Of a stretch of DNA of 64,000 nt, positions 37,605 to 50,205 are shown in pieces. How positions within the stretch are numbered: position 1 is the first letter of the stretch; each line of letters opens with the position of its first letter. The position numbers and the translations under genes are program-made. The notes under the pieces were generated by a model. It was not told the DNA's origin, did no database searches, and saw nothing but the letters and a program-made list of their open reading frames with translations. This DNA is from Prostheceraeus crozeri. Taxonomy: Eukaryota > Platyhelminthes > Polycladida > Euryleptidae. Where the stretch lies: assembly GCA_907163375.1 (NCBI GenBank), contig CAJQUW010015331.1, positions 186,001 through 250,000 of the forward strand, in the 5' to 3' direction.

Positions 37605-38741
37605 ATTTTGAAAAATTTAAAACTTCCGAATTTCAACCTGGGACCTTAACCAAAACATTTTTCATCAAATTTCACTGACCTCCCCCCCCCTCGTTCAGAG
37701 AAATTTGATGAAAAATGTTTTGGTGACGGTCCCAGGTCGAAATTCCACACTTTGGAAAATTTTCAAAATTTTACCCATACAAAGTCACTCTGACACTTAG
37801 GATTTTTTCAGGTGAGCGAGCTCCGACCTAAAATCTTGTAACCGCTCTAACTTTTGAACGAAGACAGATAGGAACAAGCCGATTCTTTCACTGAATTTGT
37901 CTCACTCTTAGCTTTCAAACGAGCTATTGCACGACAAAATCCGTCCACTAGAAGCCAAGATAGAAGCTAGCTGTCCGGGGGGGGCGGAGGTCAGTGAAAT
38001 TTGATGAAAAATGTTTTGGTGGCGGTCCTAGGTCGAAATTCCACACTTTGGAAAATTTTCAAAATTTTACCCATACAAAGTCACTCTGACACTTAGGATT
38101 TTTTCAGGTGAGCGAGCTCCGACCTAAAATCTTGTAATCGCTCTAACTTTTGAACGGCTGGTCCGATTGACTCGCAACAAAAAATGTTGTCGAGCAGTTT
38201 TTTCTCCTCTTTCAAACGAGTAGCTGTAAGACAAAATCCGTCCACTAGAACCGAAGTTAGAAGATTGCTGTCGGGGGGGGGGGGGTCAGTGAAATTTGAT
38301 GAAAAATGTTTTGGTGACGGTCCCAGGTCGAAATTCCACACTTTGGAAAATTTTCAAAATTTTACCCATACAAAGCCACTCTGACATTTAGGATTTTTTC
38401 AGGTGAGCGAGCTCCGACCTAAAATCTTGTAACCGCTCTAACTTGTGAACGGCTGGTCCGATTGACTCGCAACAAAAAATGTTGTCGAGCAGTTTTTTCT
38501 CCTCTTTCAAACGAGTAGCTGTAAGACAAAATCCGTCCACTAGAACCGAAGTTAGAAGATTGCTGTCGGGGGGGGGGGGTCAGTGAAATTTGATGAAAAA
38601 TGTTTTGGTGACGGTCCCAGGTCGAAATTCCACACTTTGGAAAATTTTCAAAATTTTACCCATACAAAGTCACTCTGACACTTAGGATTTTTTCAGGTGA
38701 GCGAGCTCCGACCTAAAATCTTGTAACCGCTCTAACTTTTG
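37605..38741. repeat. Right subterminal array: four ~296-bp tandem units plus an inverted copy
   Basis: A unit containing GAAATTTGATGAAAAATG and then CCAGGTCGAAATTCCAC begins at about 37693, 37990, 38286 and 38580 (spacing 297, 296, 294). The units are separated by G runs of 8-13 bases. To the left of the first unit, 37610-37680 holds an inverted partial copy, so the start is a palindrome centred on a C9 tract near 37685. Minus-strand frames inside are not genes. No equivalent array exists inside the left TIR. Confidence 0.85.
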
Positions 38742-39524
38742 AACGAAGACAGATAGGAACAAGCCGATTCTTTCACTGAATTTGTCTCACTCTTAGCTTT
38801 CAAACGAGCTATCGCACGACAAAATCCGTCCACTGGAAGCAAGCTGTCCAGGGGGGGGGACGTCAGCCGAAAATTTTTTCTCTCCGATTTCGCTGGAAAC
38901 ATCCTTCCTAACCCAAAATTTCACGTAGATTCCGAATCTGGCCTCCGTTTTCTCATCCGATGCTTCGTTTGGGCGCTACACACCAAAACGTCCCAAATTC
39001 TAACTCTGTCGTTTTTCGAAAAAATGTTGAAAATTTTTTCTCACCGATTGCCTTGAAACTCACCCTACCGATGCAGAATTTCACGCTGAATCCGAATCTG
39101 ACCTCCGTTTTCTCATCCGACCACTCCTTCCACTCGAAACAACCCATTTTACAACCCAACATTCAGCAGATTGCACCAAAAACATCACACACTATAGCCT
39201 CAAGACTAATCCTGGCGGTCGCCCACGTCAACCTAGACGGTCGCCCACGTCAACCAGGCGGTCGGACCAACTCACCCGAGTCTCACACTCTGTTGTTGCA
39301 GAGGGGGGGGGACGTCAGCGAACATGTTGTGAACGTGGACCCACCTGGCCGGCACACCACGACAGACCACAACCTCTGTCGTTCCAGAGGGGGGGGGGAC
39401 TCAGACACGAAGCACCACGGCGGCCGACCACGACACTCTGCCGTGCCAGAGGGGGGGGGACGCAGCGATGGCCGCCATCTTGCGCGGTCCAGAAGTGGAG
39501 TTTTGCTTACTACTCATGTACCAC
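38742..39524 (-). repeat. Right terminal inverted repeat of the Polinton
   Basis: Reverse complement of the left repeat, with an extra block of about 190-200 bp (about 38981-39173). That block contains a second, diverged copy of the CCTCCGTTTTCTCATCCGA segment. G tracts near 38852, 39302, 39390 and 39450 mirror the left C tracts. The outer end is ...GCTTACTACT at 39524. Confidence 0.9.
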
Positions 39525-41503
39525 TGTCTCGATTCAGTGGACTCCATGAAATTGGTCAACTTAGTCACTTAACCTGTTGGTAAATCGAAGCTGGAGGAGC
39601 ACAGCAGAGTGGACTACTGGCCTACGAAAAAAATCCGGAATTCCGGAAAATAGCTCATCCTCTGGATTCCATAAAATTCAATCTTTAATTCCCGACTGAT
39701 GAGACAGCGAGATTGATAAATCCCTTTTATAACTTCAGGGTATTGACTAAGAAACTTATGCAACTTATCGAATACTTAGGTAAACCTTATCCGAATCAAA
39801 TCTTATGACAGGAATAAAAAAAACGTCGTTTGAAAGCTGACGTAATGACTTCAAACTACCATATCAATGAAATCCATACACATCTACATGTATGTCTAGA
39901 CTATATCTCAAATGATGCTAATTATTCAAATGTGTACATCATCGGGTGTTCTCAATTCATCTCCAACTAACATGCAGCTACAGGGCTTATTATTTATATC
40001 AACTGAATGAAAAAGATTGCATGAATTATTAAATGAAGTGATCATGATACCGCATGATCATTATTATGTACTGTATAAACTATATTGAACTTTAGTCATA
40101 CATGTAACGCTCTAAGATGCACTTAAAATCACTTAGACTGGCAGAGATGAAACAATACTCAAAATACAGGGTGGCAATGAAGTCAATAGACAGTTGCTGA
40201 GACACAATATTGCAACAAAACAAATGATCAACCCAAGTACATATATAAGCCTGTATCACACTTTTATCCGAATCCAGTCTTATGACAGGATTAATAAAAA
40301 TCCGTCAAGTCTAGAAGTTTCGGCTTTTAGAGCTGACGTCGTGACTTCAAACCACACATCTATACAGATCTAGACTATATCCCAAGTGATGTTGACTATC
40401 CAAATCAGAAATTACATAAAAGTAGGTACATGACATAAGAAGTTTTCTTGATGACTTTTTCCATAAGAGGCTTGTGGCTTCTTCTATGTGTCATTGAAAA
40501 GCTCGTGCAGAAATTCCATTCGCGACATATAGCTTGCGGCTGATCCTGTGTGTCTACTGCCTATAAGGTTCATGATCAATTTTCAGTATTTGGAAGAGCC
40601 AAGTTGAAGCTGTAAACTTTTTTGATTTTTTAATCTATATATTTCGGCTATTCATGTGCCATAACCATTTTCAAGAATACTGAAATAAATAAATAAAAAA
40701 AGTTAACAACTTGTCTTCTAGTTGGCTTTTCCAAATACTGAAAATTGATCATCACAATTGGCCTAAATTCTCCCTAAAAGGTTCACGAAACCATCGGCAT
40801 CTGAAGAAGCACCGTCGTTGCATAAGAATGGAATATTTGAAGTATAGATTTGGTTCAGAAATATTGCTATCAAGCACCACACGTTTTTCATTATTATAAA
40901 TTTTCGAGCCCTTAATATCGTCTACAGAATCAGCTTAATTTTTGCATGGGTTTTTGTGAAGTCACTTGACTTAATTTCTCCCCTGTAGAGGCGAAAAGTA
41001 AGAGATTGAAAGTTGCAACTTACGCGATGTAAAATGCCCAGTGCTACAGAATACATCGCGAAAATGAAGATATTACTCCATCTCTCTGGAATGCACAGCA
41101 TCCAGATGACAAAAACCGATACTCCAGAATTGGTGTTTTCAATCATATCTTCACCATTCTCAATGCTGATGGTTTCGATTTGAAGGCGCTCGTCGCTCGA
41201 AAAAAATTGAAAATAATTCGCAGCATATGATTGAATGAAAAAAAGAATAATTAAAATCCAAGATCAAGGACACAAAGAATCAATATCTATGAGACTTTAT
41301 TAAGTTAGCACTTGCCTCCCTTTTTCCGAGGGAGAAATTTAGTATTAGCGGTTTTACGATATACTTTTCCGGTCATTAATTTGGAATGGAGGGATAAATT
41401 TTTGCATAATCTCTAGTCAATGCATCTTCTCTAGATTATATTCATTACTTCATAAAAATGACATAAAAAATAAAAATTCTAGATAATTAAGGAACATACC
41501 TAC
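39525..41503. other. Non-coding flank of the Polinton (intron of the DHX34-like gene?)
   Basis: No exon with helicase motifs or DUF4806 remainder was found. Short frames occur, and a similar segment (ATCCGAATC..A.TCTTATGACAGGA) appears twice, near 39790 and 40265. This is probably intronic or intergenic sequence with old repeats. Confidence 0.4.
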
Positions 41504-43278
41504 CTAGCAAGAAGTCAGTGTGAATGTGCCTCTCATGCACCTCATCAAGCACAATGACATTGTAGCGGTCCAGTTGAGGATCTTCCATCATTTGACGCAA
41601 TAATAAGCCTTCTGTTAGAAAAACTATTTTCGTGTGTTTGCTCGCAGTTTTTTCGAACCTAACTTGATAACCAACTTTATTGGAGAATTGATTCAATGTT
41701 TCGTAACCAACACGACTGGCTAGAGATAAACAGGCGATGCGACGAGGCTGTGTGACAGCAACTTTGGCATAGCCTGAATGGCTGAGATATTGCGGTACTT
41801 GAGTGGACTTCCCGCAGCCTGTATCACCGGCAATGAGGACAACCTGATGTTCAGCGACAGTGCTGAGGATTTGTGATCTATAAGCATAGATTGGTAGATT
41901 TTCCTTGTCCTTACGAATTTTCAGCAACTTCTGAAACTAAGAGTGACATGGAAAATGACAAGTGTGAATTGAAATTGATAGATTTTTTAACATTTCATCA
42001 ATCAAGTCTGCATGTTTTAACAGGGTTATCTTATGACTGACTTCTCTGAAACTAGACCCTGGGGTAGTGATTATCTGGTCTGATACTTGGAATGGTGTCA
42101 ATTTCTATTCCTGTCCTAGGAGCACTGCAACATATCAGGACCTTCACGGGTGGTCCAAGGCTCCTGTTAAGTTTGTTACTCTGAGTCCCCGACAAAGCGG
42201 TCTGGGGGAGTCCGAGCTCTGATTCCTTAAGCAAATTTGAAAAGTGCGTATCGCTCGCCATTCTATAATTTAAATTCAGTTTTGACTGTTACAGAAGAGG
42301 GTGCTTTTGATGAAAACCAGCAGATAAGGACACATAGGGTCTCTTCACAGTTTTCTTAGCTTTGCACACGTTTTTGCAGATATTCCAGATATACAGTGTA
42401 CGAGCCGCATATTCAATTTGCTACAGTTATTCAAATAAGTTTATGTAATAGTAAAGAACAGAAATGCTTTCTTCGACTGTTGACATCATGTAAGTCGCTT
42501 TGTTGACTCAAAGAGAAAATTTCATTTCTGTAAGTTCATATCTGTATTCATTCATTTCTGTTCATATTTGTTGTTTGATGTGAAGCTACAGCATCCTCTC
42601 CGTCAATGCCAATCGCAAGAAAAGCTAATGGAACAGTGTAACATCTCTCACTGGTTGAGATATAATAATCCGATAGGATAAAAATAATATGATAGGATGC
42701 TTTATAATACAATAGGATGCATGATTGCAGCAATAGTAGTTGTTGCCTAGTCAAAATTTCCGCCTTCTTAGATCGCGTAAAGGGATTGGAATGCAAAATT
42801 TTGAAGTTTTAATATGATGATAAAAAGCAAAAATTAATTTGACTATCCCGTTGCCATTTGCTTGACGATGAGCGCCTGTAGCGTTTGAAAATCAACCGCT
42901 CATTATAAGCAAATAGAAGAACATCTCAATTATTGACTTCTCTCACATCATCAGATGATCTTTAGTATCTCCTGTTAACGTACTTTTCGTTTCTGCAAAA
43001 AGTCCAAAAACATCTCCAAAACAAACTTGAAATAAGATAATTCGACTTCAGTCAATGCTGATCGGTGAGCATCTACAAAAAATCAAAGGTAATATGAAAG
43101 CACGTAACATTCTCGAAATGCACCTTACCATCATCTCGGCTATGTCGAATGTGATCTTCCATTCTGAACGCTTTTATTTCCATATTCAACCGATGATCCT
43201 TTCCGTAAACTAGTGGAAGTTCAAATTTTGAAGAAAGTTTAGATGACTTCTGACCAGATGCAGCGCTCGTGTCTGATC
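41504..43278 (-). CDS. DHX34: DHX34-like DEAH-box RNA helicase, three internal exons
   Basis: The exons 43278-43129, 43072-42984 and 41936-41504 have consensus AG/GT borders and join in phase. The first gives [14 protein letters not shown]. The second gives [20 protein letters not shown], which aligns with the human DHX34 stretch before the helicase core. The third carries the core: [13 protein letters not shown] (Walker A, motif I), [16 protein letters not shown] (Ia), [13 protein letters not shown] (Ib) and [11 protein letters not shown] (DEVH, motif II). DHX34 is an RNA helicase linked to nonsense-mediated decay in animals. Motif III (SAT) and everything downstream are not found in the window to the left, and the N-terminal exons to the right are not found either. 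The gene is partial here; it could also be a relic. Confidence 0.8.
41937..42983. other. Intron of the DHX34-like gene
   Basis: Lies between the second and third recognised exons. GT (GTACGT) and AG (CACTCTTAG) ends are visible on the minus strand. No nested gene was recognised. Confidence 0.6.
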
Positions 43279-43392
43279 CTAAAAATGAAAATCAATAGAA
43301 GCACATTTACAACCACTGAATTAGCCAGTCAGCTCTTCTTGTTTCAGGTTGCATAGAAGGGAAACTCTCTATCTGGTAACGCTAATAAAATG

Positions 43393-43602
43393 ATTCAAAA
43401 GTAAGGGAATGCCAAGAATACTTCTATTGGTATAATAACAAATTATTTCCAATTAATTTCTGATAACTTCACTAAGTTGTCTTCAGGGAACTTAAAACAC
43501 TAATATTTATGTTCCCTGAAGATAGCTTTGTGAAAAAGACAGAAATTAATTGGAAATAAATTGGTACTTGGTATTCCCTTACTTTTGAACTATTTACAAT
43601 GA
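43393..43602. repeat. Palindromic MITE-like element
   Basis: The left arm contains AAAGTAAGGGAATGCCAAG and later ATTTCCAATTAATTTCTG and TTCAGGGAAC. It returns as its reverse complement in the right arm (GTTCCCTGAAG, CAGAAATTAATTGGAAAT, CTTGGTATTCCCTTACTTT). The spacer is short, near 43490-43505. Long foldback structure with no coding sequence. Confidence 0.7.
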
Positions 43603-43706
43603 GCCAAGGTATTTTTTCACAGCTAGTGAAATGGCATGCTTCTACTGACAAAACACCATAGTTATCGAACAATAAGCAGTCAGTTCAACCATGGACTCCT
43701 AAATGA

Positions 43707-43897
43707 AGGCGCGTTCACATTAGACCGATAACGATAACTATAACGATAAATTGAGATAAAATCGCTCTGCATGTGTAACATAGCGCCTGTTCACATTAGA
43801 CCGATTTTCTCAAGGATAATAATTGCAGTGGAGCTCGACGATAAAATGAAACATCATCACGATTTTATCGTTATCCTGCTAGTGTGAACGCGTCTTA
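43707..43897. repeat. MITE with ~30-bp inverted ends (CGCGTTCACATTAG)
   Basis: The left end reads GCGCGTTCACATTAGACCG followed by ATAACGATAA. The right end read backwards gives GACGCGTTCACACTAGCAGG with the same ATAACGATAA. A second internal GTTCACATTAGACCG occurs near 43788. A non-autonomous DNA transposon with long terminal repeats fits. Confidence 0.7.
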
Positions 43898-46800
43898 AGC
43901 CCTGATGTCTAGGAGACCATTGTTCAACAATAGACAGCGCCAATGCATGCAAATTGACCGAACGACTAGAGGATTTCTAGATAATAGTAAACTTCTGGAC
44001 GGAGACTCTTTAGATCTGGCATAACATGGCACAGATCATGGGTTTTAAAATAGTGGGTGCATAAGCACTCAATGGATGTGTGAACCCACTCCAGGGTTTT
44101 TGTGACAACTAACAATGGTTCAACCATTTTGAAAAACGAAATGAATTTGCCACACTGGACAAGAATGCAATTCAATTCTATATAATTGATAAGGACACGT
44201 TAGTAAACCAAAAAAGATATTTTGCAGGAAAAATATGACGAGCTAATCAAAGGCTAATGATGTTTATTGACGTTTTAATTGACTTTTAATTTTCATGAGA
44301 ATAATTTATTCAACTCACTGTTTTTAAAATGCAATTCAATATCATTCAAGCATCCATGTTAAGAGCACTAACAGAAAACCAAAAATTTCAAATGATGCGT
44401 AGCACTCAGCATAGATATAGTAGCGAAACAGACAATTTAATGGACTCTCAACAAATCTTGAAGAGGACTGATCTTGAGTTCTCTTAAATTTTTACAACAT
44501 TCTCACGATTTAGCTCTTCCGAGGATTTAGCATTCAAGCTAACACAAGCTAGTTTTTGTCAATGAAAAATTAAAGATATAAAATTAATCCATGGTTTCAA
44601 AATTCGACAAAGACCAACCAGCCGTGCACGGTGCATGTAGGATTTTCATTTTATCCAGTATCACAAACTTAACTTTCAGTGAATGTTTCACTAAATGTAG
44701 AATCTGTTTAAAAAATCATGAATATGCAATATCGAGTGGAAGCATGAAACTACGGGAAGTCAGTCATTACTCATTAGCAGGTACTTGCCTAATCATGTTT
44801 CGACCTCTAATATGAACACTCAAACCCAGAAGAGTAGGGTTCCACACGCAGTGACTGACAGAGTACTGAATAGATGATATATGTACAGGAAAGTCGCCTG
44901 CAGCTTAACACTAGCTATATAAAATTCCCTTCTAGTTCCAGCTTTGAAAAAGCTGAATCTTTTCATATAAAAATTTTTACTGTATACAGATACTTTTTTG
45001 AGTCGGCACTATACCTACATACTTACTCTATGCCTTGAACTATTACCACAGGTGAACTGCTTGCTGTCAAATACAGCTCTTTGAATAATTCATGAGCGCT
45101 CCGTTAGCACCTATTTCAGTTAATTCAGGAATATACCCAACAAGATAATCAAAAGTTACTGGCAATTATTGAAAATGTTCATTGATTTTTCCATTTTCAT
45201 AAGAATAATTGATTTTACTCACTATTTTCAAAATGAAATTCTATATTTCTCACTGACCATATTAAGAACGTTAAAAGCGCCATCCAAAGAGCCAATTCAA
45301 AGCTATTAACAATTTTCTTGGTGTCTTTTATTTGTCATTTAAACTGTTAAAGAAAATAACTGATTTGCCCGCATGATTCGAATGTATGTCGATTTCATTC
45401 ATGTCGGGTGTCACTTTGTTCCTGTCCTACACATTGATAATAATATGGATCTGCATAATCTTCCGCTATAGCTCTAAAGTTCAATTTTTTATGGAGAGTT
45501 ATAAGTCATACGTCTCTGCTCCGAGTCACGAATATGCACAATATTTACTATGGCTGATCTGCGTAGGAAAATATCAGTCAACATATCAACTAGTCTCCCC
45601 GAAAATCATTCGAGAAAAACTACTTCCTGTACATGATTCCTCGAATTCCATTCTATCCTGTGCTGTTTGCTCTACTCAGCGACAGGGATCTCTATGAGCT
45701 GAGATGTGGAAGCGCTGATAGGAAATGCGAGCTTCAAGAACTTAGCAGATGCAAATCTTATACTATGCGTTGGACTCGAGGTTCCTCCGACTAGCATTGC
45801 TCTACCAATAAAAGAGCTATTTGCTTGAATCCATTGATCCATGATCATGATCCATTGATCGTTTGGTTGCATGAATAACATTTGCATTGCATTTAGAAAA
45901 TAGTGACTTGAATTATTATTCTCATGAAAGTTCAATAAAAGTAAGTATTGCATCAATACTTGATAGATTTTTCAATAAAAAGACTTGTGGTTTTCTACCG
46001 TGATCTTAGCATGGCGGTATGAATACAACTAAATTGCTTTTTTCCAATGTGACGCATTAATTTCATTTTCCAAAAATATTATGAATAACAATAAAAAATC
46101 AATCGATGTCAATAACTTTTGATTACCTCGTTTCCTTATTTGGAATGCTATATTTTTAAGTTCTCTTAACATGCTTTACACGCTATGTCTTTTCTTTAAA
46201 TCAAAAAGAACATTAAAAAGATGTGGTACATCTCTTCTTATCAAAAACGTTCCTCGTTACGACATGATGGACATTGCAGCTCACCACGATATTTGACTGA
46301 TGCCAATATAGACATCAATGCGACCCCCACATGATCTTTAACTAAGCCGGAAAGTTCACCAATTTTAATGCACATTGTTGGGTAGAGCTTGGTTGTCTGA
46401 GAAGTGAGCCGAACATCTGCCGCAGTTTTGTTAGTGGGTTGGCCCAAACAAACAACCTCAAGGATCCGCTACTCGCAGTGTAACGCAACCATCTTCATAG
46501 AAAAATAAGTTATAATGTAGAGTGCAGTGTGAATATGGTGTAGTCTAGCAAGGTCTTCATTAAAGAACATTTGAAGCATACCTGTAGCTTCAACTTCTTG
46601 TCAAAATATCCTATTACAGGGATGGTCCGCAATGATGATCAATTTCTTACATCACAAAAAACGAATTTCTCACATTAAATGATGACGAATTTCTCTCAAC
46701 GCCGATAACAATGATAAATTAATCAAAACTGTGTTTGAAATACTCATGAGTCATACAACAGCACAAGTTTCCTGACATGTCTGAGATTGTCGTAACATTC

Positions 46801-49800
46801 GTCTTGAAACAAGAGATGATCATTGTGTCCAAATCTTGGAAACAGACCCAAGGTGAAATTAAGGCTTGAAGGAGGGAATATTACACGAAGTATTATATGC
46901 AGTTCGAGCAATTTGATAATGACTAGCATATAACTTCATTGCAGTGGCATGCGAGTTTTATGTACTAGTAGGCCTACTATTTGATCATTATATAATGCAG
47001 TTTTGTGATATTTGCATGAGCAACCTCATGATTAATTTTCAAAAGCAGCATTGTGAATTTGCACAATGACATCTAATGATATAAACTTATTAGCACAATA
47101 TATCTAAGCTTGATTAATTGTGTAATATCTGCTAGACTATACATTGATGTATATTCCAACGTTTCAGAATATCTACAAACCATGATGTAGCTTCAGTTTG
47201 CATCCACAAATCAACTTGCAACAAAATGAGAGTCATGCTTCTCATCAGTTGTAGAATTTTTCTGACTATAGGCTTTTTAAGTAAATTTCTGAAAAACTAG
47301 TATTATTTTAGTAATTTCTATTTGATCTAAGACAGTAGTAATGTTGTTAGCTATATTGATCTGTAATAATTACTGAAGATTCCTAGACAAGTGGAGAGAT
47401 TCGGCCACTTGTCCTTTCTTGCTCAACGACCGTACTGAATTAAGCGCTTGGATCGGGTGCTTGACGCTTGGATAACAAATATTTGTTTTGCGATCGCAAA
47501 TAAGACAGGAAACTTGGGTCTGAATCGCCCCGGCCTCAGACCCAACACCTAACAAAATCGTTGGATTCGAGACCCAAGTAATCTGCTTCAGATAATTCGA
47601 TACCTCTTATGTGAAACACATTCACTGCAAATTCTATAACACCTCAACGTTTTGAAAATCCATCCCTTGGGCCATAATTTGTCAATAATGCAACCATCGC
47701 TTGGGGTCTTGTCTATCGTTGTACACTTGCTTCAACTGCTTTTGATTGATTTCCATTTGTTTGTGAACCTTATGATTCAAAAAATTAAATTCACAATACT
47801 AAAGCAAAACACAAAATAATACTAACAAAATACTCAGTATTGCGTATGTACACACGTTTCAATACTTTTCTGCAGTGCCCAAATCTACAGGCGCAGTAAA
47901 CGCACTGGTGAATTTCATTTTCCCCGACCATCGGTTCTGGATCGCCCGGCAGGCACTGTTCCTCTTCATCACTTACGCTTACACGATGGAATCGTCTATG
48001 TCATTTTGTTCATCGAGACACACATCACTAAAAACAGTAAAATGTTCATTCCACACGGTCTACATTTGCACTGCATGGAGTGCTTTCTTCTAGCTGATGA
48101 ATTCTTCATTAAAAGCTCTATTCTTTTCGTCGAGAAAACGGAAGGATTCACTTCAATGAATCATGATAGATAAATTTTTGGTGGGTTATGCTCTGTTCTC
48201 CGGTGATATGTCCAAATAAAGCTTTGTGTCCTTATTATAGCCCCTACAATAGAGGAAGCACGCGGATTTACAGCCTTTTGCAACTTAATATAGGCTGCAT
48301 GTAGAAGGAAAACTGATACTCAACGCATGTGATCAAAGGAAGAAAAAATGTGTGCATTTTGTTGATCATCAACCTTACACTTTATGATAATTGCGGAGAT
48401 GTAGATCTGATGCAATGGATAGAACTGAAGCAAAATTTTCTCAAAAAGATACATTTCTCACATTTTCTCACGTTTCCTCACATGCCCCTGCCATTATTCA
48501 TGTACCTGTTCACGTAGTCAGAAATATAATGCTGCAATGGTTCATGTTTTTGAACCACATGAACAAAGCATCCCAAAACTGATACTGAAGCCATTTGGGC
48601 CAAATTTACTTTAGGATCTTTCGGGTAAATGCATGACCAACTTACTGTTTTCTTGAGATGTAGGTTTCGGGAAATTGGCGTATCACTCCTGAGCACGTGT
48701 GCTTACCTCTGATCATTACAAATTTCAACCTAATTTACTAGCAACAAATACGCTTCAACAGCAATCTTTGATGTCGTGTTGTTGAAAAGACCTGTACTGG
48801 CCTATCGCAGTAAAATATTGAACATAAATACCAAGATAATGTTCTCATGGAAATTCGTTAGTAAAAAATCAGAACACAATAGATCTAGAACTGACATTTA
48901 CCTTTCAGTTTTATTTTCTTCGCATGAATATTTTGATACTTCTCCAGAAATGTCCAAAACTCATCATATTCTTTGCTATTTCTGCAACGTAGATCAGCCA
49001 TTTATTGACAGATGAAAATCTACTTGTATGCATATAACAATGTGCTCGTAACAATAATATAATAAATCAATGTATCACTATCATTTATTGCAGTAAAGAG
49101 GTGCTACTTTTCAAATTAAATAATCCTGAAAAGCGCCCTCCCAACAGAAAATGAATAAGTCGAACAGTCAATATTAAGTTTGTGTTAGAAAAAAGATATT
49201 TTAGTGCCTTACAGCCGTGAATTTTATAAATAGAATTTAGCCGAATAAACTTGAAGATGTTTAGGATCACATGGGCCAGCACCATCCCTCATTATCTTCA
49301 ATCTTATTTTTTCTCACGTCCCTAAAAAAATGTACCATTTCAATGCAGTTTTAGAAATCAGATTTTGAAAGCAGACATTGACTTGGTAAAGCTTTCATTA
49401 TTCATGATATCAAACAGGACTCGACACCGAATACTTATTACAACTGGAACCTTTTCTGTTATTAGAGTCCCTGACTTATGAAATTACCATGTCATTTGTC
49501 ATTCAGCACCTCGCATATTTGGCATATAGCCACTCTGTGACGATCCTTCCTGAGGGCTATGTGCACGGGTAATTGTCACCTACATGGAACTTTTTGTCAA
49601 TATAAGTTTATACATTTAGCGACAGTAGGGTCTACCTGACTATCAGAATATATAAAATATTCTATAATTCGAATAAATATGCTATCAGAATGGCGTCAAG
49701 AATATAGCAATTGCTATCAGTGCGATTTCTTTCTTTATAGACTCACATGCAGTTGTTTCCTGACGTGCTCCTTTATGCTGGCATATATTGACAAAATTAT

Positions 49801-50200
49801 CCATATTTTTGAATTATGGAAATTTTGTATTTCATGATCCTCAGATATATTGATGTCTGCTAGTACTAAACTTCACAGTTCGATTGTTCCTTGTTAATGG
49901 AGATGTATTTTTAAGGCAAATGCTGCATTTTCGTTTGAAGTAAAAAGGATCATAGAGATTTATAAGTAAAGGTACACCCGGATGTCTTTCGATATAGATG
50001 GCCTATAAATGCAAAATATTATCTGATCTATTGAGTTTCATAAAAACATTATCAATTCATATAAGTGTTGTGAGAAAATTAAAAAATACATTTAGCCGAA
50101 TTGCCTTGATCGCTACCCACATAACTCCATGTATAGGTAATATTCGGGTAAAATAATCAATTTATATTTCAAGATTGAAAATCAGTTTTTACTGTTTTTA
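43898..50200. other. Long stretch without recognised genes
   Basis: Only short frames with no recognisable similarity are seen. The one repeat I can support is at 44943-45035, the second copy of the dispersed repeat at 4897. Undetected short exons of the DHX34-like gene may be present. Confidence 0.4.
44943..45035 (+). repeat. Dispersed repeat, copy 2
   Basis: Matches 4897-4985 on the same strand (CATATAAAAATTTTTACTG, GTATACAG, TTTTTTGAGTCG, CTTACTCTATG). The family is unknown. Confidence 0.6.
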
Positions 50201-50205
50201 CAAAG

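Larger units (their letters stand above)
15766..39524. mobile_element. Polinton (Maverick) virus-like element, about 23.8 kb
   Basis: The outer ends are AGTAGTAAGC at 15766 and its reverse complement ending at 39524. They are followed inward by near-identical inverted repeats of about 580 bp (left) and 780 bp (right). The flanking hexamers AGTGTA (15760-15765) and CATGTA (39525-39530) match at four of six positions, compatible with a worn 6-bp target duplication typical of Polintons. Inside are the full hallmark genes: protein-primed PolB, retroviral-type integrase with chromodomain, A32-like ATPase, adenain-type protease and a capsid-type protein. About twenty reading frames are intact, which suggests a young copy. 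The size is at the upper end for the family. It also encodes a TBP-like factor and uses unusual splicing, described in the separate entries. Confidence 0.95.

Noticed and set aside
38960-39583. 207-codon plus-strand frame in the right TIR
   Set aside because: It depends on poly-G tract lengths, crosses the element end into the flank and has no equivalent in the left TIR.
40922-41146. 74-codon minus-strand frame with hydrophobic segments as a DHX34 or membrane-protein exon
   Set aside because: No helicase motif, no clear splice borders and no recognisable family.
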